Below the pieces are notes generated by a model, which searched no databases, was not told the origin of the DNA, and worked only from the letters and a program-made list of their open reading frames with translations. The position numbers and the translations under genes were made by a program. DNA of 21,727 nt, taken from NCBI GenBank assembly GCA_001579985.1, contig LRSR01011090.1:1-21727 (forward strand), in the 5' to 3' direction. Positions 1-8,440 of the stretch are shown here, piece by piece. Origin of the DNA: Hypsibius dujardini (taxonomy: Eukaryota; Tardigrada; Eutardigrada; Parachela; Hypsibiidae). Each line of letters opens with the position of its first letter. Position 1 is the stretch's first letter.

Positions 1-1393
1 GTATCACGCTCTTTTTTCGCTTTTCATGAGGGGGGGGGGACAAATGCCTCTATGCAAGGCCTACATAAAAACTACGAAAAAAACGAAAACGAAAAACTAC
101 AAAAACCCAATTCAACAAAAAGTAAAAACATGGAAAAACCAAAATCTTCAAAAAAAGAAAATTACGAAAATTAGTTTTCCTAAAAACGAAGAAACAGATT
201 AAAAAAAAATTTCACTGTGCCCATAGGCATGTATAGTCAGCCCCAAGAAAAACTCTGATCACGTGACTTTTGCTGTTCAAACTGACCGGAAACTCCGCCC
301 TAAATTGTACCTTTTCTGACGACTAATCAGGACATGCAGTGTACAAGTGATGCATAGTCATACGTTTTATTTCGAATCAAAACGGGAGCAGGCAAGCAAT
401 AAAAAAGTAAAACAACAGGAATAAAAATTTGAACAGTTCAAATCATGAGAGTAAAAAAACAAATTCGGAATCGGGAAATTTAAACATCCCACACATTTTG
501 AAAAACAAAGTCAATAACTAAAATTTAAAACGTTAAATCTCAATACCCCGATCGAAACCCGGAATCCTGCATAACTTTATCAATCCGTGCAGGCATAGAG
601 TCCTACAGTATGAACTGCCATTACTACTTCAGGAGGAGTTTGTCTTCCGTTGAACATATTGAAAAACAGTTTTTTCTAAATCAAGCCAATCAAGAGCGAT
701 AGCAACGACAGAAAAAAAGCACAGTCATGAAGAGCTGCAAAAACAGCTGATGAGAATTCGGATTCGGCTACTTTGCGCAGTTTCCCTGCTGTTAAGTCAT
801 CAGTTGTTGCAGTCCTATACACAGGTTATTTGCTATTTGTTTTTCGAGATAGCGAAATAAGCCAATTTATATTGGGCCACTCGGTTCAATTACCTGCATC
901 TCTTAATATCGAAGACAATCTATTAGTACACCTGTCACACCTCATCTCTCTCTATGCGCAAAAGGTCTGTGTCGTGCAAACAGAGTTTTTCTTGGGGCTG
1001 ATAGTATATGAGTTTTTTGTACGCCCTATATCGAACGGAAAACGGGGCAAGGACATGGGAGAACACAACACTCCCCATTCCTTCCCTTTCGCCGTTTCGT
1101 TCCGTGCGCTCTCAGGAGCTCAACTTCACGTTCCATCGGTCAAAACAAGCAAAAGTCACGTCAAAAGGGGGCAAACAAAGAGAAAACCGAGGAGGAAAGG
1201 ACAATGTTCCAGGAACGACACGTTGCTAGGGACCAGTTTACGTGTGGCGCGCATCTTCAGTGAAGAAAGGGCGTACACTTGGATGCACAAAATTTTGATA
1301 AACCGTTTTTTGAGGCGTGGCCTTGTACCCGCTCTTTGCCCATTGGGGAGTGACTCAACAACCCAAGAGTTTGAATAAGTCCCTGTTACTTAC
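1..1393. other. Non-coding flank or 3' intron of lectin gene
   Basis: AT-rich sequence with A-tracts in the first 700 bases and a G10 run at 30-39. If the donor at 1393 is used, this is intron and the next lectin exon lies left of the window. I searched the minus strand for the A-exon signature (Cys-Leu-Trp-x-Ser-Gly-Gly) and did not find it. A plus-strand open stretch at 773-1378 begins at TTG, has no recognisable domain, and is not called. The nearest minus-strand AATAAA (365-370) is almost 1 kb past the possible read-through stop at 1355, which argues against the gene ending at that stop. Confidence 0.4.
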
Positions 1394-1836
1394 TCCGCCT
1401 GCCACTTCCTGATACGCTTTTGTTGGAGTCGTTCCAGAAGATGGGCAGGGATAAGTAACAGCATGTGCAGTCCATAAGCAGGTTCCATTGTCGAAAACGC
1501 ACATACGGCAGTCATCGTTCATACGGAGGTCCATGTTTGTAGACACGTTAAACAGAGACGATATCTTTTTAAAAGTGTGTCTCACAGAATCGTTATATGT
1601 GACAGCAAGGTCGCCGTTATCGGTTAAGTCAAAACTGTAGACGAGCGCGTTCTTATCCCATCCGAGGTTTTCAGTGAAGCCAGCACCGTGACGAATAGAA
1701 AAGACGACCGTATCGTCACACGAACGGACGAGCACCAGCTTGCCATCCGCCTGGGCATTAAGCGAGCACGATCCCTTTTGAGTGTTGGACGTGAAGGAAT
1801 CACCACGATTGAGACTGCGCCGGACATTTAGTATAA
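1394..1836 (-). CDS. Lectin gene, third B-type exon (bulb-type lectin domain)
   Basis: Minus-strand exon of 443 bases. The acceptor is TTAATTAG at 1838-1837 and the donor is GGA|GTAAGT at 1394/1393. It starts with two bases that complete a Val codon from the preceding A exon, giving Val-Ile-Leu as in the other two B exons, and ends in phase 0. The domain shows the three-fold B-lectin plan: QADGKLVLV in the first repeat, NGDLAVTY in the second, and DDCRMCVFDNGTCLW in the third, then a Pro-Cys tail. None of the three repeats has the full QxDxNxVxY mannose-binding motif, so carbohydrate binding is doubtful. If the donor were not used, translation would stop at 1355 after a short non-conserved tail. 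Confidence 0.72.
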
Positions 1837-2798
1837 CTAATTAACAAGCACAGATGCATGAGAGCGAGAGCAAGAAAGAATGAGATATGGTACATCTGTG
1901 CCGAGGTTAATATGAGAGTTGTTATATGGGTTTTGGCATGTCGCGTGGTACAAACCCTAATTCCATGTTTTTCAAATTTCACCATGGCGCTATTCCAACG
2001 ATTGTTAAAGTTATTACTAAACCGAAATCCTTAAATCAGTCCAGAATGATATTTAGCGCTCTGTGGTACAATTTTTGATTTCATTAGGCCGATCAACGCC
2101 CCTTGGAAAAAATGAGAAGTCAGACGCCCTACGCAGCTTGCCAAAACCGAAAAAGCAACCCAAAGATTAACCTCGGCAGAGTTGTACTCATGCTTTCAGA
2201 TTAAGGAGAGAGGGGAGCACCTTTCTGTTTGTAATTGAACGGGCTCGGTAGGCCCTTGACGTGGCACCCAGCCCTCAATGACCACATAGTCCAAAGAGGT
2301 GTCGCAGGCCTAAATCGTCTACCGTGTGCTCTTTCGCGTGCACGCAGTCAGCGAAAGGCTATAAAACAGCCCGTAAGATGTCACCGCAATTGACAAAATC
2401 CAGTGCTGAGCGCACCAAGATCTTACAAGCTGCTTTGTGGCCTAGCCGTTCATTGCGGGTGCTAAATAGACCGCACCATGAATGGACCATTGAAACTTCA
2501 CTCAGACTGTACTCATCAAGGGCTACGTACAGCGTCATAACTGTACCCAAGAGCCATACCCTACTGTACCTCTTTGCTCAAGTTGTTTTTTCCACCCACG
2601 CGTCCAGGCCATTTTTAAACTTCGCCAGCTCATGTATTATTGACATGGGTGAATACAAAACAGCGCCTGAAAACTCTAAATTTGGGTTGAGTGGGTTGAT
2701 AAATGGGCTGGACCACAGGGTGGGAAAATAAATAGAGCAAAGCTTTATTTGAACTTCGGTCAGTTAACATGTCTCCACTCCCCTTAACATCATCGTAC
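1837..2798 (-). other. Intron between third A and third B lectin exons
   Basis: 962 bases between the GTACGA donor of the A exon and the TTAG acceptor of the B exon. A 135-codon open stretch on the plus strand (2324-2731) has no recognisable domain and is probably chance. Nothing else seen. Confidence 0.55.
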
Positions 2799-3183
2799 CT
2801 GTTCCATTTTGGAAGGCGGGCGAGGGTGTCGGTTCGCACAGCCCAAACCCCCCGGACTCCCATAAACACTCGCCTTGGGTGTAAATACAGAGTGAACCCG
2901 TGTCCTCCAAGCGTAGTTTTGCTCCAACAAACCGCGGCTGGAATGTGCCGGAACTCCAGACGAGAAGCCCCTTCCCATTGTAGATGGCCAAATTACCGTT
3001 CTCCTGCATGACCACCGACTGTGGGTTGCTGTTGGTTTCAGACGTTGCGCTTGACCAGATGGAGTTGTTGTCGCACTGACGATAAATGGCCAAATCTCCA
3101 GTCCGTTCCATTTTCATTTGCACATTCCGACGGGGAGACCACAGCGATTGACCTACAAACAAGGCTTCGCCCGACTCTAACAC
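2799..3183 (-). CDS. Lectin gene, third A-type exon (bulb-type lectin domain)
   Basis: Exon of 385 bases, phase 0 at its start (acceptor CTTTAG, then GTG TTA GAG) and phase 1 at its end (donor ACAG|GTACGA). It encodes one GNA-like domain: a VLESGEAL opening, MERTGDLAIYRQC in repeat 1, MQENGNLAIY with LLVWSSGTF in repeat 2, and LEDTGSLCIYTQGECLWESGG in repeat 3, closing at Cys-Glu-Pro. Repeat 2 is close to QxDxNxVxY but has Asn for Asp and Ala for Val; repeat 1 lacks the Gln and Asn. Repeat 3 is very close to the one in the first A exon. Reading through the donor meets a TAA at 2764-2766, which I take to be intronic because the donor position and phase match both other A exons. Confidence 0.8.
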
Positions 3184-4077
3184 CTAAAGTAAGAACGGAT
3201 TTCTAAGTAGATCGTGACAAGACTAAAGTCTCGGGAAAATTTGGCAGAAATTTCCCTTGCCAGAAAAGAAATATTGTATCTAGTCAATTTGTTAGTTTTT
3301 AATTATTCATAAAATAACTGATTGTTCAACAACATTGTTAGTAATACATCCCGGTAGTAGTTGAATACTTAGAGTAGATTGTTTAAACAATGAATCAACT
3401 ACTTAAAAACATAATAGCAACAAGAACGTGTTTGATTTTTTATTGACACAAAGCAAGGCTAGGAGTTAATTGTATTGAATAATTTAATGTACGCTGTATA
3501 TTGATTTGTTTGAACTTGGCCTATTGGATGCATGAAGATCTGATAGTCAGGTTAAATTTCGGGGTTTAAGAACAGAATAAAATGCTGCGCAGTATGCAGC
3601 GATCTCGCACGGGCACGTAACAATACCATCATTTTACGGATATCAGCTGACAACTCGGTGCCGTAGAGCCAAAGCTTGCCTGTTCTGTACCTATGTTCAT
3701 AAGTAGGTAGGTCTAGTCATTCTTCAAAGTAAACCGTACGATAGCAGCCGATAGCCTGCGCCTGTTGTAACTAGGTACGTATGTATGCACTCAGGTAATT
3801 AATTTCGTATGTACAGAGACTCGCCTAGGTACACCGTCGGATAGGAGTTTGTACCATGGCACCGTGATACCTAGCCATGTCTGCATATAGATACATAAAT
3901 ACTTAGGTACAGCCATGTCGATTTAAAGGTCACTTCTGGAATGTCACGTCGAACTTTCCTGTCTGTCTTGATACTGGCTCATTCGACAATGTTAATGGGC
4001 CTAGACCATGACTGACCATGAGCGTAAAAACATTAATTCAAAGGTTCAAGCAAAATCATTGACTAAGCCGTGCTTAC
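3184..4077 (-). other. Intron between second B and third A lectin exons
   Basis: 894 bases. It contains a degenerate patch rich in GGTA, GTAC and GTATGTA steps at about 3690-3910, probably an eroded tetranucleotide repeat. No gene seen. Confidence 0.5.
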
Positions 4078-4571
4078 CTCTCGCATGAGCAAATCTGATG
4101 ACTTTCCACGTGTGAGTTGCCGGGTTTGCGCGGGGTTGGGTAGGTTGTCATCATTGGCTGTAAACCGGGCTTCTCCGTCAGAATTGTTAACGGGACAAGC
4201 ATAAGCCCGTCCACTGGAAGTCCATAGACAAGCACCGTTTTTATATACGCACAGGATACAGTCATCGCTGAGGCGAAGGTTTGCGCCATCTGATGCATCC
4301 CACTTGGCGTTCCTTCTCATGCTCTGAAGCAGTGCCTTTGCTCTATTTGTTGTGTACATCACCAGATTACCTTCCACATTGATCCCCAAGCCTTGCACGA
4401 TGTTGCGTTTATTCAGTAGACTGCTTTCGTTCTTCACGGAATAAATCTTTTCACCGTCACACATGCGAGTAAGTACCAGATCTCTGTCCGATCGGGCAGA
4501 TAAACGGCAAGTATTCTGCCTCGAGTACGCCGTGTCGTACAGGTTTGAACTTTCACCGGGCCACAGTATGA
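4078..4571 (-). CDS. Lectin gene, second B-type exon, with long C-terminal linker
   Basis: Exon of 494 bases. Acceptor TGTGTTTAG at 4573-4572; donor GAGAG|GTAAGC at 4078/4077. It opens with two bases completing Val, then Ile-Leu-Trp-Pro-Gly-Glu, and ends in phase 0. The lectin repeats are RSDRDLVLTRMCDGEKIYS, then VEGNLVMY, then the conserved LRLSDDCILCVYKNGACLW. After the closing Ala-Cys-Pro there is a polar tail of roughly 35 residues (Asp, Asn, Thr and Arg rich) that the other two B exons lack or have much shorter; it probably forms a flexible linker before the third A domain. The QxDxNxVxY motif is not complete in any repeat. The frame is intact. Confidence 0.75.
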
Positions 4572-5556
4572 CTAAACACAAAGAATGATTACATAATCGT
4601 CACCGCCGTTATCGTTTTCAAAGCTCTGAGGGCCGAAGCAGTGTTATTCACAATATGCATCACAATTCGTATATACTGGATTCGGCAATGATTTCTGGAC
4701 TAGGCCTCCAAGGCTCTAGCCTGCCTGTGTGCACGTAATCGCAAAAATTCACATTTCAAAAGAGTGACCAGTGGATCGGCCCGTAGGAATCGATTCGAGA
4801 TTTTGGATTTGATCCATTTCCACAAACGTTATGCCAGATAAGCTGATGTTACCATTGTCACGCAAAGTTGTAAAGCATCCCGTTAAAATCATTCAATTTA
4901 AGGCACTGCAGCAACCAATATGCTGTAAACTTCGAAATGTAAATTCCCGTTTGAAGGTACCAAGTAGGATGATTTCTCAAAAAAGAATGACAGTTTTTCG
5001 AAAGCTAGAGCAGTAAATGTATTCAAAGCTCGCTTATTTTAAAGTGTTTATTTCGCTGTTTCAAACTCTCTAAGCTCCCCGGTTATCTGTTCGCTAATTG
5101 TTTACAAATGTTTTCTGAGTGGTCCATGTGAGTTGTGATTAGCAAAGGAGATACAACCACAGGTGAGCCAGCGGGAGTGTCCTCGTATCCCCGTTACAAT
5201 GGCGTGCAAAACCGGGGTCATCAAAAATGGCAGCACGAACAACTGTAATATCTTTAGGCATGGTGGCCTGCGCCCACATGGTTGCCTCTTCACCCTGCTT
5301 TGTTGCCCTAGCCTTCACTTTTTAAATCAAAGCCCCCGTCGCCCCTCTGCCTTTATGTATGAACAAAATATGGTAGGAGTCCAAAGACTTTTGCAGTGCC
5401 CCTCGTAGTACCGTACGCTATCTTTCATGATTTCCCATCTAAATCTCGCCGTTGTGGTCTCAAAAAGTTCTTGTTTGTGAGATTTCGGAGTTGGGAAAAC
5501 AGCATGGTTTTAAATTTGTTTGGTTTTGTTTTCACTAACAAGAATGTTTTGAAACT

Positions 5557-5582
5557 GTTCCACATAAAATTCAATGTGGAAC
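5557..5582. repeat. Perfect 9-bp hairpin
   Basis: GTTCCACAT at 5557-5565 and its reverse complement ATGTGGAAC at 5574-5582, separated by an 8-base loop. It lies in a lectin intron; no function can be assigned. Confidence 0.5.
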
Positions 5583-5642
5583 GATTGGAATCAGCGAACT
5601 GTTTGTTCGAAATGAACGGGCCGGAGCTAGTGTGTTGTTAGA

Positions 5643-5800
5643 AACCAGGAGCTTAGTCTGGATCCTTACAAGGCGGAACCAAGACCCCTCATGGCAGGAC
5701 AAGGTGGGCAAGATGCATATTTTGCTAAACGTTTTGAACCCAAAATTCGGGGATTTTGTTCCGGATCATGTTGAAACTTGTGCGGATGTGGGCAGATCAT
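5643..5800 (+). repeat. Partial copy of a dispersed foldback repeat
   Basis: This stretch matches by eye both arms of the palindromic element at 13088-13617. Shared landmarks in order are GATCCTTACA, GCGGA, a purine-rich GGCAAG-like block, TGAACCCAAAATTCG, and CCTGATCAT or CCGGATCAT followed by TTGAAA. Only one arm is present. It ends about 24 bases inside the intron from the donor of the second A exon. Direction is given relative to the left arm of the full element. Confidence 0.6.
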
Positions 5801-5823
5801 GCACGACAAATACCAGGTCTTAC

Positions 5824-6214
5824 CTTTAGCGTCATCAAATTTTTTCGAGTAAAGAGGATCACATACACCATAACCGCCGGATGTCCACAGGCAGTGGGAT
5901 CCGTTTTTTGCAATGCAAAGGGTCCCGTCGTTGTTGACCTGCAAATCCGCACCAGCAAACTCCCTTCCAGCTGTACCCGAGTTCCAGACCAGAACCTTCT
6001 TGGAATTGTAGATAGCCAGATTTCCGTCTTCCTGCATGGTTACAGCTGTTGGAGGATCGGTTTTGTCATTGTCGGTGTACGTGTACCATATGAACTCAGC
6101 ATCGCACTGCCGAGTGAGTACCAGATCTCCTTCTGGACGCATCGTCAGTTTCACATTCAGCTGAGGCGAAAAGATTTCCTCCCCAGTCCGCAAGCTATGT
6201 CCGGACTTCAACAT
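5824..6214 (-). CDS. Lectin gene, second A-type exon (bulb-type lectin domain)
   Basis: Exon of 391 bases, phase 0 in (acceptor CTCTACAG, then ATG TTG AAG) and phase 1 out (donor AAAG|GTAAGA). One GNA-like domain: MLKSGHSLRTGEEIFSP opening, RPEGDLVLTRQC in repeat 1, MQEDGNLAIYNSKKVLVW in repeat 2, and NNDGTLCIAKNG followed by CLWTSGG in repeat 3, closing at Val-Cys-Asp-Pro. Repeat 2 matches QxDxNxVxY except for Ala in place of Val and is the best sugar-binding candidate here. The exon begins with an ATG, so it could in principle start a separate two-domain gene, but there is no signal peptide and a good acceptor sits directly before it, so an internal exon is more likely. Confidence 0.8.
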
Positions 6215-6942
6215 CTGTAGAGCAATTGATACATGAAAACTAAACGAAGGATTACAGTATTACTGTTAATCAACAGAGGCGCGTATCGAACATCACTAAT
6301 CAGTCTTTTGCAACCCATGAAACTCCCCTGACTCGGAGCAATTTTGGGGGGGGGGAACACCAAATGTTTCTACTTTATCATTTCATATTAGCTCAATATA
6401 AGAGATGTTTTTTAAAATGTATGTCAATGTCATCGGCGGAACTCTGAACACTTTTTGAGAACAGATTTCATTTTCTTCATTTCCACTGGAAAAAATGCCC
6501 TTTTTGGATAGTTTGTTTTCAGGATTTCGGACCCTGCTCCTCTCGATATTCATTGTCGAATCGATGGACATCAGCAGAATCTTTATAGAATTTTGGGGGT
6601 GGACCTACAATATGAGTCATTCTTTCACTTTCACTGATCTGAAGTTGCCGGTCTTTATTGCACCTCTCCCTGACATTCAAAAAATATTCCACTGATGCCA
6701 GTTGATTCTGAAAATGTAATGTGTTAAATCAAATGTTTTCTTTATATTCATTTCATTTTACACATGTCTATCTCTTTTATTTTTTCTTTTACAGTGCCAG
6801 GGGTCATTAGGATTGAATGGCAATGCCAGCGGTCCAGATTCCTGCTAGCCCATTTGGGACATTCCCAGGGAGCTACATGGGTTGCCACCCCCTTGTAGTC
6901 CAAATCTCGCAGACAGCGCAGACACCGTTTGTTTTCACTTAC
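6215..6942 (-). other. Intron between first B and second A lectin exons
   Basis: 728 bases, AT-rich, with a G10 run at 6346-6355. No gene or repeat unit recognised apart from that run. Confidence 0.5.
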
Positions 6943-7345
6943 GGTTTCCGGAGTAGGACAGGGCACTGTTAGAGCATGGCCGTACCATAAACAAACACCC
7001 TCTTTGAAGACACACAATTGGCAGTCATCACGCAGCCGCAGGTCTGCCGACAAGGTGGTCAGGGTGCCGAACAATCGGCTTTGAATATCTTTAAATATAA
7101 CCGGACTCTTTCCTACGTAGGTGACTTGTAGGTTACCGGTTTCGTTCATGGTGAAGGCCGACAAGGACATATCTGCATCGATACTCTCGGGGTTGTCTGA
7201 ATTGGGCGAATGGAAAAGATCGTTGCCCCATCGCACTGCCTGTTGAGTAGCATTTCTCCGTCCGTTTGAAGAGTCAGTGTGCAGGAACCGCTGTTGGACC
7301 ACACAGATTGGCCTGGGGTTAAGCTTTCTCCCGATCTCAAGATTA
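6943..7345 (-). CDS. Lectin gene, first B-type exon, broken by a one-base frameshift
   Basis: Acceptor TTTTTTGTAG at 7347-7346; donor GAAACC|GTAAGT at 6943/6942. The exon opens with two bases completing Val, then ILRSGESLTPGQSVW, and the frame continues through LQTDGEMLLNRQCDGATIFS. Near 7203-7210 it fails: the remaining conserved sequence (MNETGNLQVTY, then LRLRDDCQLCVFKEGVCLW, then Pro-Cys) is in another frame. The exon is 403 bases; after the two phase bases 401 remain, one short of a multiple of three, so a single missing base explains the break. Unrepaired, the upstream frame stops at about 7146. Whether it is a true mutation or a base-calling error next to a C-run cannot be told here. 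No QxDxNxVxY motif is complete. Confidence 0.7.
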
Positions 7346-8052
7346 CTACAAAAAAGGCAGAGACCAAGTTAGGTTTTACTGATTCAGTCGTAAATGCCAC
7401 TTTGTCACCTCAGAGGCCAATTTTGTCTCTTACGATTTGGGTGATCGATCGTTTACCCATCTTCCTCTGGAAAAATTAATTTGATGTTCAGGAATCCAAT
7501 TAGGCATAGGGTTTTTGCATTAAAACGAAAGAGTAGATGGAATCAAAACACAAAATTCAAATCTGGCAACTTTTTTTCACACGAAACGTCTGGACAAGAT
7601 TTTCGAATTTTGTAATTTAAAAAAAAGTGGCTAATAGTTCCCCTTTTGCTTTGCCCATTGAGGTTGAGCCTTGAAGTCCACCTCTACCAGAAAGGGGTCG
7701 GCCACCGCCCGTCTCTTTTCAACCAGTCTGCATGGATCAATTGTTGCAGCCACGCTTTGCTTCAAATTTGTTTTGGACTATGCCAATCACAATATCCCTG
7801 ATGCATGAAGAATTTATTTAGGAAAGCAATTTCTTTCAAGATTTGTTTCAATAAATTTTGATTTAGAAATGGAAAAAATATAACTAAACTTTCCGAACCT
7901 TATTGGCGGCATTGAAATTCAGAAGGCTAATCAGAGAGCGGATCAATTGATTGAGCCAATCACAATCGAGCGGTGCATGACTCGGACTCCAAACTCCTCC
8001 CACTAGCACCGAGCTCAAATTTGCAACTGGCACTTGGTGACGTTTAACCTAC
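7346..8052 (-). other. Intron between first A and first B lectin exons
   Basis: 707 bases, AT-rich. No gene or clear repeat seen. Confidence 0.5.
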
Positions 8053-8440
8053 CCTGAGCATTTTCAAACGTAGGAGCGTATGCTGGATGGCATAGTGCAA
8101 TGCCTCCCGATCTCCAAAGACACAGTCCCCTGGTTTGTTCAATGCACAGCGAGCCCGTGTCCTCCAATCGGAGTCGCGCTCCTGCAAACCGCTTCCCATG
8201 CGTGCCGGACGCCCATAAAACGGCGCCATTGATGTCGTATATGACGAGGTTTCCATCCGCCTCCATCTTCGCCGGCCGGACACTTGAATTGTTCTTGTTA
8301 GTATTGCTGTCCCAGATGGCCTGACAATCACACTGTCGATACACCACCAAGTTTCCGTCAGCTTGCATAAGGAGTTGAGCAGTCCGATTGGGAGACCAGA
8401 TGGACTCGCCGACGCCGAGACTGTCGCCCGGACCGAGTTC
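8053..8440 (-). CDS. Lectin gene, first A-type exon, with an intact mannose-binding motif
   Basis: Exon of 388 bases, phase 0 in (acceptor TTATGTAG, then GAA CTC GGT) and phase 1 out (donor CAGG|GTAGGT). One GNA-like domain: ELGPGDSLGVGESIWSPNR opening, then repeat 1 with the full mannose-binding motif QADGNLVVY (Q-x-D-x-N-x-V-x-Y), repeat 2 with EADGNLVIY (Glu for Gln only), and repeat 3 LEDTGSLCIEQ with CLWRSGG, closing Leu-Cys-His-Pro. In GNA-type lectins these Gln, Asp, Asn and Tyr side chains contact mannose. This is therefore the domain in the window most likely to bind sugar. A paired Cys set (RQCDC, SLCI, CLW and the closing Cys) suggests a disulfide-bonded secreted fold. Confidence 0.82.

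Larger units (their letters stand above)
4572..5823 (-). other. Intron between second A and second B lectin exons
   Basis: 1252 bases. It holds a single-arm copy of the 13.1-13.6 kb foldback repeat at 5643-5800 and a short perfect hairpin at 5557-5582 (9-bp stem GTTCCACAT). Open stretches here are short, without domains, and I regard them as chance. Confidence 0.5.

Noticed and set aside
773-1378. 200-codon plus-strand open frame
   Set aside because: Starts at TTG, no domain, signal peptide or paralogue, and low-complexity basic stretch; most likely chance.
2324-2731. 135-codon plus-strand open frame
   Set aside because: Lies in a lectin intron on the opposite strand; no recognisable domain or splice logic.
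2764-2799. Possible stop of the lectin gene after the third A exon
   Set aside because: The TAA lies past a donor whose position and phase match the other two A exons, and a matching B exon follows downstream.
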